Assembly (NCBI GenBank): GCA_964542165.1
Contig: CAZITQ010000015.1
Location: 1-64,000, forward strand
Origin: CAYTBN01 sp964542165
GTDB taxonomy: Bacteria > Myxococcota_A > UBA796 > UBA9615 > CAYRNR01
DNA: 64,000 nt
Direction: 5' to 3'
Below, in pieces: positions 35,371 to 45,169 of the stretch. Position numbers and translations under genes: made by a program. Numbering within the stretch: position 1 is the first letter of the stretch; every line of letters starts with the position of its first letter. The notes below the pieces were generated by a model. The model saw only the letters and a list, made by a program, of their open reading frames with translations. It ran no database searches and was not told where the DNA came from.

Positions 35371-38300
35371 TCAGCTCCCGTCCCCGATGGGGGCGAAACG
35401 CCCGCCGGCGGACATCAGGTACAGGGACAGACCGCCGTCTTCGCCCTCCAGGGGGAGCCCGGTGGCGGTGTCCACCGGGACCGCGGTGGCGTCCGGGAGC
35501 ACCGCCAGCGAGGCGTCGGCCGGCACGGTGCCGCCCTCGACCTGCACGATCCCGCGCGTGGCGCCGATCCACGCGGGCAAGCTCCCGGTGGCGCCCGCGA
35601 GACGGATGGACCCGCGGGACATCTTGCGGTTGTCGTCGTAGCCGACGTAGCTGGCGACCGCCAGGCCCTGCTCCAGGGACCAGCTCCCGTCGGCGGGGCG
35701 GGGCACCAGACCCGCGAACGCGGCGTTGCGGAAGCTGTTGGTGGTCCCCGTCTTCCCGGCCACCGGAACGTCGGGGAAGGCAGCGGCTGCGCGCTTGCCG
35801 GTTCCGTGGGTGACCACCCCGCGCAGGACCTGTCCGAGTTCCGCGGGGATGCCGTCGGCGAGCAGCTCGCGGCGCCGGGGTTCGGCCCGGTAGATCGGAG
35901 TCCCGTCCCGCAGGCGGATCTCGGCGATCAGCGCCGTGGCGCCCTGGCCCTCGAAGGTGATGGCGTCGCCGGTCTGCAGGCACTGGTAGATCAGCCCCAG
36001 CTCCAGCAGGGAGATGTCGCTGCTGCCCAGGGGCAAGCTCAGTCCCGTGGAGAGGTCGCTGGCCACCCCCATCTGCCGGGCGAGGGCGATGACGTAGCGC
36101 ATGGAGACCAGGCTGCGGTAGTCCCGCAACAGGGCCAGGGTCGACAGCTGGTACAGATCTCCCTCGGTGGCCGTCGCCACCTGCGCCTCGATCTCCCGGC
36201 GGAGGGTCGCCAGCGTCGCGAGCGACAGCTGGCCCAGCACCAGGACCCGCTCGTCGGCCAGAAGGGCGTCGGCGACGGATGGGCCGTCCGCCGGCGCGGC
36301 GAGGTGGTCCGCGGTCAGGGGGATCCAGCCCTCGCCGGGATCCCCACAGGAGATGGAGCTCTTGCCCCCGGTCAGACCGATGTGGAGGTCGTGGCCGGCC
36401 ACCGCGGGGGCGCCCCGGTCCACGCTGCCCTTGAGCGCGTCGACGGACGCCCGGCAGTCGTGGCTCCGCTCCTCGAGGTACAGCAGGGAGCGACGCAGGA
36501 TGGCGCGCTTGTCCCGGTCCGACTGGCGGGCCCGCTCCGTTCCGAAGCGCAGTCCGTAGTGGAGCCGCTGGAGGGCATCGGCCTCCTCCTCGCGCAGGTC
36601 GAACTTCAGGTCGACGATCACGTCCTCGCGGATCCGCTCGAACAGGCCTTCCCGCAGGCGGTCCTCGGTGGGGACGATCCCCTCCTTGTCCCGGATCCGA
36701 ACGATGAACTCCTCCCGGGTCTCGTCCGCGCGCCGGGTCAGCCCCGCGGTGGTGGCGACCTGCTCGAACTGGGCCTCGTTGAGGTGATCGGTGAGGTGGT
36801 ACAGCAGCCAGACGCTGGCGAGGTTCTCCGATTTCACCCCCGCCCAGGCCAGGCTGACAAGGTCCTCACCCTGGTGATCCGGGCGCGGGTAGTAGAACGA
36901 CCCTTCGAAGGGGAACACGTCGCGCCGGTTGTCCAGCTCGTCGGTCAGCGACCAGCCCAGCTGTAACGCCGCGGCGTACACCAGGGGCTTGAAGGTCGAG
37001 CCGAACTGACGCTTGGCTTGCACGGCGCGGTTGAAGTCCCGGTTGGTGTTCCCCCCGACCATGGCCCGCACGTGGCCGCTGTCCAGCACGACCACCGCCC
37101 CCTGCAGCTCGGTCAGGTACTCCACGTCCAGCAGCAGTTCGTCCCCGCTGCGTTCGCGGATCGAGACCCACAGACCGCTGCCGACCGGGATCTGCCCCAG
37201 CAGCTTGCCGGTCTCGGCGCGGCTGGCCTCGGACCAGCGATTCTTCAGTTCGGACCGCTCGAGCAGTGTCGCCAGGCGGGTGCACCCCTCGGCGTCCACG
37301 GTCCCTCGCACCCCGTCCCCCAGGGCCACCGAGAGCGTCCGCCCGTCGGGATCCACGGACACGACCTTGCCGTCGTGGAAGGTGTGGATCCGCAGATCGG
37401 AGTCCGCCACCGGACCCAGGTCCCCCACGCTCTTGAGCAGCTGATCGAGGGTCACCCCTTCGAGGGGGATGCCCACCTCGGTCAGGTGGTGGCGCAACCC
37501 GTACAGGGCCTCGTCCTGGATCACCGGATCGAGGGTGGTCACGATCTCGATGCCGGCGGTGGACGGGTTGTCGATGCCGTGGGCAGCCAGCAGCTCGAGG
37601 AAGTGCTCGTCGCCCAGCTCGCGGGCGACCTCCTCGAGGACCACGCTGTAGGGGAAGCGGAAGCGCCCCCGCTCGAAGGGGAGGTCCAGCGCCACCAGCT
37701 CGCGCCGCCGCTCCTCGGCCAGGTAGCCATCCTCGGTCATCCGCCGCAGCACGTAGTGGGTTCGGTCGAGTGCCCGTTTGCGGCAGCGCTCCCGGACCTC
37801 CGGATCGTCGGACTGGAAGGGGTCGTAGCGGGTGGGGGACTGGACCACGCCGGCGAGGAAGGCGCACTCGAGGGTGTCGAGCTGGTCCACCGACTTGTCG
37901 AAGAAATAGCGGGCGGCGATGCCCAGGCCGCGGCCGTTGCCGTTGACGTAGAACTGGTTCGAATAGAACTCGAGGATGTCGCCCTTGGTGAAGTGATGCT
38001 CCAGGCGCAGGGCGTTGAGGGCCTCACGGGCCTTGTCGGGGAAGGTCAGCGCCCGCTGCTCGAAGAACAGGTTCTCGGCGGTCTGCTGGGTCAGGGTGGA
38101 GCCGCCCTCGACGATACGACCGGCCTCGACGTTGTGCTTCATGGCCCGGACGAGGCCGATCCAGTCGATGCCGTGGTGCTCGAAGAAGCGCTTGTCCTCG
38201 GCGGCCACCAGGGCGTGGACGAAGTCCTCTGGCATGGACTCGTAGGGCACGTACTGCCGGTGGTCCTCGTCGAAGAAGACGCCCAGCTTGGTGCCGCCGT

Positions 38301-38622
38301 CCCGGTGATAGACCTGGGTCTCCTGGGAGATCACACCCAGGATCCAGGCCCGCTCCATGTGGTCGCCTGGGTTCTGGATGACGTAGTGGCGGTAGAGGAA
38401 GGCGGCGACGAGGAGGCCCGCGCCGATCAGCACGAGCAGCAGGACGAGCTTTCGCTTCAGGCGCTGCCAGAAGGAGGGCCGGGGCTTGCGGCGGGAGCGC
38501 CGGGGGGACTTCCGCTTGCGCGGCGAGCTCTTCGCGGTGGCCGTGCGCCGGCTGCCGGCGGCCCCGGCCTTGCGCTTGCCGCCCGACGCGCCGGTCTTGC
38601 CCTTCTTCGATGCTGGGCTCAC
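35371..38622 (-). CDS. Bifunctional class A penicillin-binding protein
   Basis: 1083 residues from GTG 38622, whose GTGA overlaps the stop of the GT4 gene. A basic Lys/Arg N-terminus is followed by one transmembrane helix (about 58-80). The glycosyltransferase domain GT51 has AAEDKRFFEHHGID and GGSTLTQQTAENL. The transpeptidase domain has the SxxK Ser542 (GSTFK) and KTGT with Lys957. It polymerises and cross-links peptidoglycan. It is longer than E. coli PBP1B, with an insertion between the domains and another within the transpeptidase region. Co-transcribed with a GT4 enzyme and a lipoprotein that could be an activator. Confidence 0.95.
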   Translation of the reverse strand: MSPASKKGKTGASGGKRKAGAAGSRRTATAKSSPRKRKSPRRSRRKPRPSFWQRLKRKLVLLLVLIGAGLLVAAFLYRHYVIQNPGDHMERAWILGVISQETQVYHRDGGTKLGVFFDEDHRQYVPYESMPEDFVHALVAAEDKRFFEHHGIDWIGLVRAMKHNVEAGRIVEGGSTLTQQTAENLFFEQRALTFPDKAREALNALRLEHHFTKGDILEFYSNQFYVNGNGRGLGIAARYFFDKSVDQLDTLECAFLAGVVQSPTRYDPFQSDDPEVRERCRKRALDRTHYVLRRMTEDGYLAEERRRELVALDLPFERGRFRFPYSVVLEEVARELGDEHFLELLAAHGIDNPSTAGIEIVTTLDPVIQDEALYGLRHHLTEVGIPLEGVTLDQLLKSVGDLGPVADSDLRIHTFHDGKVVSVDPDGRTLSVALGDGVRGTVDAEGCTRLATLLERSELKNRWSEASRAETGKLLGQIPVGSGLWVSIRERSGDELLLDVEYLTELQGAVVVLDSGHVRAMVGGNTNRDFNRAVQAKRQFGSTFKPLVYAAALQLGWSLTDELDNRRDVFPFEGSFYYPRPDHQGEDLVSLAWAGVKSENLASVWLLYHLTDHLNEAQFEQVATTAGLTRRADETREEFIVRIRDKEGIVPTEDRLREGLFERIREDVIVDLKFDLREEEADALQRLHYGLRFGTERARQSDRDKRAILRRSLLYLEERSHDCRASVDALKGSVDRGAPAVAGHDLHIGLTGGKSSISCGDPGEGWIPLTADHLAAPADGPSVADALLADERVLVLGQLSLATLATLRREIEAQVATATEGDLYQLSTLALLRDYRSLVSMRYVIALARQMGVASDLSTGLSLPLGSSDISLLELGLIYQCLQTGDAITFEGQGATALIAEIRLRDGTPIYRAEPRRRELLADGIPAELGQVLRGVVTHGTGKRAAAAFPDVPVAGKTGTTNSFRNAAFAGLVPRPADGSWSLEQGLAVASYVGYDDNRKMSRGSIRLAGATGSLPAWIGATRGIVQVEGGTVPADASLAVLPDATAVPVDTATGLPLEGEDGGLSLYLMSAGGRFAPIGDGS

Positions 38623-39785
38623 GCGCCCGCTCCCCGCTTGCCCCGGGCCACGATCTCCCGGTAGATCGACTCGACCTCCCGGTAGTTGTCCTCGTCCCGA
38701 TTCTGCAACGCTGCCTCCCGGGCGGCTTGCCTCAACCGCTCCTGGTCCGGATGGTCGAGTAACGCCCGCGTCGCATTCACCATTCCCTCCACATCGTTCG
38801 GATCCTCGACGATCCGCACGGCCTCGCAGTCCCGGAGGACCTCGGCGGCGCCGTTGTGGGACGAGGTGACCACGGGCAGCTCGGTGGCCAGGGCCTCGAG
38901 GGTGACGTTGGCGAAGGGGTCGTAGCGGGTCGGGAGCAGCATCAGGTCCGCGGTGGCGTAGACCCGCTCGATTCGATCCAGGGCGCCGGTGAGGTGGACC
39001 TGGTCGAGCACCTTCAACTCGGCGGCGAGGGCCAGGTACTGCTCGAAGCGACGGTCCTGTCCCACGACGAGCAGCTTGAGGTCGGGGCGCTTCATCTCGG
39101 CGAGCACGCGGATGGCCACGTCGAGGCCCTTGCGGTCCCAGTCGCTGCCCACGAAGAGCATCACGGTGTCTTCGGGGACGAGGTGGAACTCGCCGCGGGC
39201 TTCGAGGAAGAACAGGCGGCGGTTCTTGGGGTGGAAGCGCTGGACGTCCACCCCGTTGTGCACCACCTGCAGCAGGCCCTTGCGGACCTTGTAGTGCTGG
39301 GCGAGCTCGTTGCGGCTACGCCGGGAGACGACCATCAGGGTCTGGACGGCCCGATCGGTGAGCTGCTGGCCCTCGATCCACAGCATCAGACGCTGCTTGA
39401 GGCCGAAGAGCAGCCCGAAACGCTCCCACCCGGAACGCGCGCGGTCGATCGCCCCTTTGAGGTAGGCCTTGTGGCAGCCGCCCCCGGCCCGGAGTACGTG
39501 GTGTCCCGTCGTCCGGCCGAAGCCGTGGACGACGTCGAAGTCCGCGCGTTTGACCTTGAGGAGTGCCGACAGCCAGAACCCCAGCACCTTGAGGAAGCCG
39601 CCCAGCCGGGGGATCCAGAGCTTGTGGAAGGTCAGACCGCGGATGCCGGAGAGCACGGGGTCGACCTTGTGACAGAAGACGTGCACGTCGTGCTCCCGCT
39701 CCGCGAGGTAGCACGCCAGACCGACCAGGTACCTCTCCGTCCCTCCCCGCAACGTGAACTGCTTGTGCACCAGCGCGATCTTCAT
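38619..39785 (-). CDS. GT4 glycosyltransferase (WaaG-like)
   Basis: 388 residues starting MKIALVHKQFTLRGGTERY. The N-terminal Rossmann-like half has GGTERY and VVHGFG; the C-terminal half has the GT4 nucleotide-sugar site (LFVGSDWDRKGLDV, then DPFANVTLEALATELPVV with the E-x7-E pattern). It most resembles WaaG, which adds the first glucose to the lipopolysaccharide core. Substrate not certain. First gene of the leftward run with the PBP; the next gene overlaps by four bases. Confidence 0.92.
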   Translation of the reverse strand: MKIALVHKQFTLRGGTERYLVGLACYLAEREHDVHVFCHKVDPVLSGIRGLTFHKLWIPRLGGFLKVLGFWLSALLKVKRADFDVVHGFGRTTGHHVLRAGGGCHKAYLKGAIDRARSGWERFGLLFGLKQRLMLWIEGQQLTDRAVQTLMVVSRRSRNELAQHYKVRKGLLQVVHNGVDVQRFHPKNRRLFFLEARGEFHLVPEDTVMLFVGSDWDRKGLDVAIRVLAEMKRPDLKLLVVGQDRRFEQYLALAAELKVLDQVHLTGALDRIERVYATADLMLLPTRYDPFANVTLEALATELPVVTSSHNGAAEVLRDCEAVRIVEDPNDVEGMVNATRALLDHPDQERLRQAAREAALQNRDEDNYREVESIYREIVARGKRGAGA

Positions 39786-40329
39786 CGGGGCGAATGATGG
39801 AGGGGAGGCGCGGATCGGTCAAGGAGCTGACTGTGGCCGGCGGCAGCGAACGGGGGGCTGGTGAACGGGAGGGGGCTGCGGTCGGGTTGTTCGGCCGTGC
39901 TTCCCCGGTGCCGGCGGTTGGCCGAACATCGAGTGCGAGCGCCGGCCGCCCTGGTCGCCGAGGGGGGGGCGCTCCGCCTCTCTGTCGCTGCGTCGCCGAG
40001 TCCTCGCGGTGATCGGAACCCAGATTGCGAACGAGTCCCGGACGCAAGTGGGATGCAGCGCCTTTTACGTTCGGCTACGGCCCCCCCCCACGGCTCTGGG
40101 TCGGGCGGCCTCGGACTGGAGGCGGGGGCCGCCGGCGGACGAGGTCCGCGCTGGACGAGAGTACGAACATGGAGTGCTCGACGCACCTGGGGGCGGCGTC
40201 ATTGCTCCGCTCGCGCCGGGGAGGGGGCGATTTGGGTACGGAATCCGGGGTGGCACAGGCAGCTCGCTGCCTGTGGGGAGCGGCGCCATCGGTGCGCGCG
40301 CGTCGATGTGGGAACGAGGGAGTGGAAAA
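39786..40329. other. Intergenic region without supported genes
   Basis: 544 bases between the GT4 gene and tRNA-Cys. It is GC-rich, with several long open frames in all directions, none with a start signal, domain or consistent composition. No hairpin followed by T-tract stands out. Confidence 0.6.
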
Positions 40330-40403
40330 TGGAGGCGCCGACCGGATTCGAACCGGTGATGGGGGCTTTGCAGGCCCCTGCCTTACCACTTGGCGACGGC
40401 GCC
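40330..40403 (-). tRNA. tRNA-Cys (GCA)
   Basis: 74 bases with an encoded CCA at 40332-40330. Acceptor GGCGCCG/CGGCGCC, D arm, anticodon stem GGGGC/GCCCC with loop CTGCAAA (anticodon GCA), and T arm CCGGTTCGAATCCGG fold well. A short variable loop fits tRNA-Cys. Confidence 0.97.
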
Positions 40404-40434
40404 CCGGAGAGGGTGATCCGAGCGGATCGGACAG

Positions 40435-40462
40435 AGGATACGCCTGGAAGTCCCGCTGTCAA
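40435..40462 (-). promoter_or_regulatory. Promoter for tRNA-Cys
   Basis: On the minus strand, TTGACA (40462-40457) and TATCCT (40440-40435) are 16 bp apart, about 25-30 bases upstream of the tRNA. Confidence 0.75.
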
Positions 40463-40635
40463 GGGTCCGGAGGAGCGGTGGGTTGCACGGGTGCCGGTGA
40501 GGTCCGCGGGGTTGCACCCATGCCCGTCGCGACCGGAGGCCAGCCGCCGCCGACCGTACTCGACACCCCTGCGATGCGATATCAACGGGCTGGTAGACTG
40601 ACACTCCGTGGACGCACGCGGGGATCGACCTGACG

Positions 40636-42609
40636 ATGGATGTCATCTTCCGAAAGATGCCCTTCGCTCACCCGCCAGAGCCGGGCGAAGGGGAGCTTCT
40701 ACTGTGTCCCGAGCCCCGTCATGCCGACCGGCGGCGCGCCCTTTCCCGCTTGATCGTCGAACGCGGCGTGGAGACGTTGCTCGAGGGACCGGGGCAGATT
40801 CGCGCACTGGTCGTGGCCTGCTACCCGACCCTGGATGACATGCTGGCTTGCGAACTCGCCCAGCGGTGTCTGGCGGGCGGGGACAACCCCGCGGGGATAG
40901 CTCCCTTCACGACCTACGCCGCCCTTCTTCGGGAGGGACACACTCCCGACGGCGTTCCTGCCCTGAACTCATTGCAAGGCGTGTTTCAGGCCATCTCCTC
41001 TCTACATCCACCCGAGGCGGACGATCCGGACAGCTGGCCCCCCTTCCTGGAGGCCTGGGCTCCCCTGGCGGAGGCCCTGTTCCAGGGGGCCGAGACGGGG
41101 GCGGATCCGTTTCACGACGATCTGGTCTCCAGCCATCCGGAGTTGCAGCGGGCCCTCGCGTTCCTCGCCCAGGACAAGGACGTGTTCCTCCAGGACGTGG
41201 CCCGCGGCGAGCGTGTCACCGGGCGGCTCCCCGGCATCGATGGGGACGCCACGGCCCTCTTCCTCCGGGAGCCCCGCAGCGCCTTGTTCAAGCTCTGGAG
41301 CCGGCGGGAACCCGAGCCCCGTGGAGGAAGTCCGGTCACGCTCCTGGGCGTCAGCTGGCGCGCGGGACAGTGGACGTTCTCGACGGATCCCGCCCGGAAG
41401 ATCCCGCTGCTGGAACTTCATGCACGGCTCCAGGAGGCGGAAGACCTGGCCACCTCCGAGGGCGAGGAGTACCAGGAGTGGTTCGACGGCGCTCCTTTCG
41501 ACCACACCCTCCTCTCTGGGCCGGAGGACGGCTCGCGGATGGACGACGACGCGATCCTGGCTGTGGCACGGGCGTGGCTCGCTCCACCGAGGGAGCAGCC
41601 GCGATTTGCCCCACACGGACTGCTCGCAGCCGCCGGCCTCGCGGGCCTCGCTCTCCTGGTCGGCCTCGCGATCTGGCGACCCTGGAGCGAACCGGATATG
41701 CCCCCCGAGCCCGATCCACCCGTGGAGGAGACCCAACCCCTTGGAGCGGAACCGGTGGATGAGTTCGGGGGGGTCCGAGGGGCTCGTCGGGCGGACGGGA
41801 AGACGTCGCCCGAGTTGGGCATCGTCGAGTACGGCAAACAGTACCTTCTGTTGATCGGCATCAGCGACTACCCGGAGGACAGCGAGTGGTGGGACCTGAA
41901 GGGGGTGAGCGCGGACCGGCGGGCTCTCCACAAGGTGCTGACCGAGCGTTACGTCTTCGACGAGGTAGTCCAGCTCTACGACGAGAGCGCGACCCTGGAC
42001 GACATCTCCGGAGAGCTCGAGAGGCTAGCCACCCTCACGGGCAACGAGAACGACAGCCTCCTGATCTACTTCGCCGGGCACGGCTACCACGACCGAATCG
42101 CCCAAACCAGCTACTGGATTCCGCACGACGGCGGCCCTGTCTCGTCCGAGGCCAAGGGCTGGTTGTCCCACGACAAGGTTCAGGGGTACCTGGACACGAT
42201 GGCGTTCCGTCACGTGTTCGTGATCAGTGACGCTTGCTTCTCGGGCGTGTTCGTCAAGAAGGGCCGCCAACTCCACGAGCGGACACCGCATGCCCTGGTC
42301 GAGGCGTACGGGAAGCGGGCTCGCCAGGCGCTTCTCTCGGGGCTCGACGAGCCCGTCGCCGACGCCGATTCCGGGGGTCTGAGCCCCTTCGCCCGCCCCC
42401 TGGTGAGCATCCTGCGCGGTCACGGAGGTCGGGTGCTCGACGCGCGGGACGTGGGCCATCACGTGCGCAAGGCGATGGAGGAGGCGGAGGTACGGCAGAC
42501 GCCGTTGTTCGACGAGATCCCCAACACCAACCACCTCGACGGCGCCACCTACCTCTTCATCCGCCAGGCCCCGGAGGGAGCCTCCCCGCCCGAAGACCTG
42601 CACGAGTGA
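40636..42609 (+). CDS. Membrane-anchored caspase-like (C14) protein
   Basis: 657 residues. The N-terminal 325 residues form an ordered region without a family I recognise (conserved-looking parts include VACYPTLDDMLACELA and WSRREPEP). A single transmembrane helix lies at about 329-349. A Pro/Glu-rich linker leads to the C-terminal caspase-fold domain (about 400-640) with the catalytic dyad His482 (YFAGHGYHD) and Cys534 (SDACFSG), the canonical p20 motifs. Positive charges before the helix suggest the caspase domain faces the periplasm. Start at ATG 40636 lacks a strong ribosome site. It is 73 bases before the HEPN-kinase gene. Bacterial caspase-likes cut proteins, often in cell-death or conflict systems; the target here is unknown. 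Confidence 0.88.
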   Translation: MDVIFRKMPFAHPPEPGEGELLLCPEPRHADRRRALSRLIVERGVETLLEGPGQIRALVVACYPTLDDMLACELAQRCLAGGDNPAGIAPFTTYAALLREGHTPDGVPALNSLQGVFQAISSLHPPEADDPDSWPPFLEAWAPLAEALFQGAETGADPFHDDLVSSHPELQRALAFLAQDKDVFLQDVARGERVTGRLPGIDGDATALFLREPRSALFKLWSRREPEPRGGSPVTLLGVSWRAGQWTFSTDPARKIPLLELHARLQEAEDLATSEGEEYQEWFDGAPFDHTLLSGPEDGSRMDDDAILAVARAWLAPPREQPRFAPHGLLAAAGLAGLALLVGLAIWRPWSEPDMPPEPDPPVEETQPLGAEPVDEFGGVRGARRADGKTSPELGIVEYGKQYLLLIGISDYPEDSEWWDLKGVSADRRALHKVLTERYVFDEVVQLYDESATLDDISGELERLATLTGNENDSLLIYFAGHGYHDRIAQTSYWIPHDGGPVSSEAKGWLSHDKVQGYLDTMAFRHVFVISDACFSGVFVKKGRQLHERTPHALVEAYGKRARQALLSGLDEPVADADSGGLSPFARPLVSILRGHGGRVLDARDVGHHVRKAMEEAEVRQTPLFDEIPNTNHLDGATYLFIRQAPEGASPPEDLHE

Positions 42610-42682
42610 TCCGGAGGCGGACCGGACTGCCCTCGGAGGGATTGGGGTATGCTCCTCGGGGCAGACCCAGGGGGCGCGGCAG

Positions 42683-45169
42683 GTGACCACGGACCGGACC
42701 ATCGACCTCACGGTCAGGCGGGGATTCCCCCAGCCAATCGCCGGTGCCTGGCACCGGGTCGCGGTGGCCTCCTCGGACGCGGAGCGGATGCGGCACGCCA
42801 CGGCCGCGCTCGAGGTAATCCTCCGGACGCTGTCGTCGATGGCGCTGGCCGACTACCTGCGGGGAGGGCCCGTTCCCCGGGTAGAAGAGGCTCTGGCGCC
42901 TCTGTCTCGACCGTCCCTGGGCCACTGGGCCCAGCTCCTGCGGGTGCTGATCCATGCCCTCGGGGATCGCAACGAACCACAACCGTTCCTCCCCGACCTC
43001 GTCGGGTGGTACCGGACGCCCACGGGCCGGCCCACCGCCGAGGCGCGACGGATCGACGACCTGATCGCGTTGCGCAACCGTGTGGCCCACGACGGACCGT
43101 CCACCAGCCCCGAGGACACCGCGGCACAACTGAAGCACCTGATGGAGGAGAGCCGAGCCCTCCTCAGGGGTCTGCGTTGGCTCGCGGGGTACCGACTCGT
43201 TCGCGTCCTGAGCCAGCAACCCCTGCGACAGGGGGGGACCGAGGGCAAGATCCAGGTGTATGCGGGGGCCGAAGCGCTTCCGGAACCGCGCAAGGTCCGC
43301 TGGGACGCCCGGCTGATCCATCAGGTCGTGTACCTGGTCGAACCCGGCGGCAGGGAGGCGCTGGAGGTCTGCCCGTTCCTGCAGGTCCTCCACGACGAGG
43401 CGACACGCCAGGAACGCCTGTTCCTGCTGAGAAAGGTACGTCGCGGCAAGGAGATCGAGCTCGTCTCCGACGCGACCGGAGCCCGGACCGTCGGCGGCGT
43501 GCCCGGAGACGACGGACAGATCCCGTTCGACCGCTGGCTGGACATGCGCAGCGAGATCGACCTCTGGCAGCCCAACGCCGCTCCCGACGGCGGACTCGCT
43601 GCTCCCGAATGGGCCGTGGACGCCTCGTCCAACGAGCTTCTCGACGATCGATTCGAGGTCCTGGAACTCCTCGGTGAGGGGGGGATGTCCCAGGTCTACC
43701 GGGTCCGCGATCGCTGGTTCGACGACGAGGTCGCCCTCAAGATCCTCCGCTCGGCCCTCTCCGACGACGAGGCGTTCCGCGAGCGCTTCCGCCGGGAGGC
43801 TCGAACCATGGCGGGCCTCCAGCACGAACACGTGCTGGCGTTGCAGGACGTGGGGCAGCTCGGCGACGGTCGCCAGTTCCTGCGCATGCCCGTGGTTCCC
43901 GGCGGGACCCTCGAAGACCGGATCCGGCCCGGTGGTGTCGGGGAATCCGAGGTACGCGAGCTGGCGAGCCAGATGCTGGCCGCACTCGAGTACCTCCACG
44001 GTCGGGGGATCATCCACCGGGACGTCAAGCCCTCGAACTTCCTGCTCGACACCAACGGGGGCATCAAGCTCGCCGACTTCGGGATCGCCCTGGGGCCGGA
44101 CGACCTGAGGCTCACGCGTACCCTGGAGCGTCTGGGCTCGCTGGCGTACGCGTCGCCAGAACAGAGGCTCGGCAAGGCCCTGTCGGATCGGTCGGACGTG
44201 TACAGCCTCTCGGTGGTCCTGCACGCCCTGGTGACCGGCGAGGAGGCCACGGACCAGCCAGGGGAGGCGCTCGAGGGAGAGCTGGGAGAGCTGATCCGCC
44301 GGATGGCCTCCCGTGCCCCGTCGAAACGCCCCTCGGCTCGCGAGGCTCGCTTGTTGCTCACGGAGGATCTGGAGTTCGAGGGCCCGGAAAAGCGCTCCCC
44401 GTCCCATCCGGCCGTCTCCGATCCACGCGGGGGGACAGCCAACGAAGCCGTAGGCGCGTCCACCGGGCCTGCGGGACGCTCAGCCCGTCGTCGCTCGCTG
44501 GGGTGGGTCGTTGTTATCGCCGCCACCGTGGCGCTGGTGGTCGCCGCGATCGTTGGTCCCCGCGGGCGCAACCGGACCGAAACCAGCCCCATCAACGACG
44601 AGGAGGCCGCGGCCATCTCGGAGGGGGCCCCCTGGACCCTGACCTTCCATATGGCGGAGGTGGGCAGCAGGGAGCTTCGCGCCCTCTCGCCGGGCGGTGA
44701 GAACACCGTTGAGAAGCCCAACTGGACCGGCCACTTCGTGGACCTCGAGGATTCCCAGGGCCAGCGGCTCTCCCTGCGGCCGCGCCCGGAGCTAGCGGGG
44801 GCGCCGTCGCTGTGGCTCGGCGACGACGAGGTGCATCTCCACTGGTGTCGCTGCATAGACGGCTGTGAGGCCGGCGAGGAAACGTCCTGCTATGACTTGA
44901 TGGCGCAGATCCGTGTCGAGGTCGTCGCGTCCAGAATGGAGGCGCCCCAGCTCGAACCCGCCCTCGGGGTGGGCGAGCTCGTCCTCCTGGAGCGGGAGCA
45001 GGTGCGGACCCTGCCCGGGGAAACGACGAGCGAGAACGTCACGAATGTCGCACCGCGGGGTACGCACCGTCTGAGGGCGCTGGTCGGGTGTGTCGATCCG
45101 GTTGTCGCGACCGCTGGGAACTGTGAAGCCCCAGGCCACACCATCGAACTCGACTGGAGCGTGCCGTGA
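42683..45169 (+). CDS. HEPN-like domain - Ser/Thr kinase - membrane protein
   Basis: 828 residues from GTG 42683. The N-terminal helical domain (about 1-190) has RNRVAH at Arg131-His136, the Rx4H motif of HEPN ribonuclease-fold domains. A linker region (190-320) follows, then the kinase (about 325-575): Gly loop LLGEGGMSQVY, Lys353, HRD Asp447, DFG Asp465, all consistent with activity. An Arg-rich stretch precedes a transmembrane helix at about 605-626. The C-terminal 200 residues carry a Cys cluster (HWCRCIDGCEAG, TSCYD) and are likely periplasmic. The arrangement suggests a sensor outside controlling kinase and perhaps RNA-cutting activity inside. RNase activity is inferred. It overlaps the next gene by four bases. 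Confidence 0.87.
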   Translation: MTTDRTIDLTVRRGFPQPIAGAWHRVAVASSDAERMRHATAALEVILRTLSSMALADYLRGGPVPRVEEALAPLSRPSLGHWAQLLRVLIHALGDRNEPQPFLPDLVGWYRTPTGRPTAEARRIDDLIALRNRVAHDGPSTSPEDTAAQLKHLMEESRALLRGLRWLAGYRLVRVLSQQPLRQGGTEGKIQVYAGAEALPEPRKVRWDARLIHQVVYLVEPGGREALEVCPFLQVLHDEATRQERLFLLRKVRRGKEIELVSDATGARTVGGVPGDDGQIPFDRWLDMRSEIDLWQPNAAPDGGLAAPEWAVDASSNELLDDRFEVLELLGEGGMSQVYRVRDRWFDDEVALKILRSALSDDEAFRERFRREARTMAGLQHEHVLALQDVGQLGDGRQFLRMPVVPGGTLEDRIRPGGVGESEVRELASQMLAALEYLHGRGIIHRDVKPSNFLLDTNGGIKLADFGIALGPDDLRLTRTLERLGSLAYASPEQRLGKALSDRSDVYSLSVVLHALVTGEEATDQPGEALEGELGELIRRMASRAPSKRPSAREARLLLTEDLEFEGPEKRSPSHPAVSDPRGGTANEAVGASTGPAGRSARRRSLGWVVVIAATVALVVAAIVGPRGRNRTETSPINDEEAAAISEGAPWTLTFHMAEVGSRELRALSPGGENTVEKPNWTGHFVDLEDSQGQRLSLRPRPELAGAPSLWLGDDEVHLHWCRCIDGCEAGEETSCYDLMAQIRVEVVASRMEAPQLEPALGVGELVLLEREQVRTLPGETTSENVTNVAPRGTHRLRALVGCVDPVVATAGNCEAPGHTIELDWSVP

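Noticed and set aside
39861..40601. Rightward open frame of about 246 codons
   Set aside because: It runs through tRNA-Cys and its promoter; composition is not protein-like.
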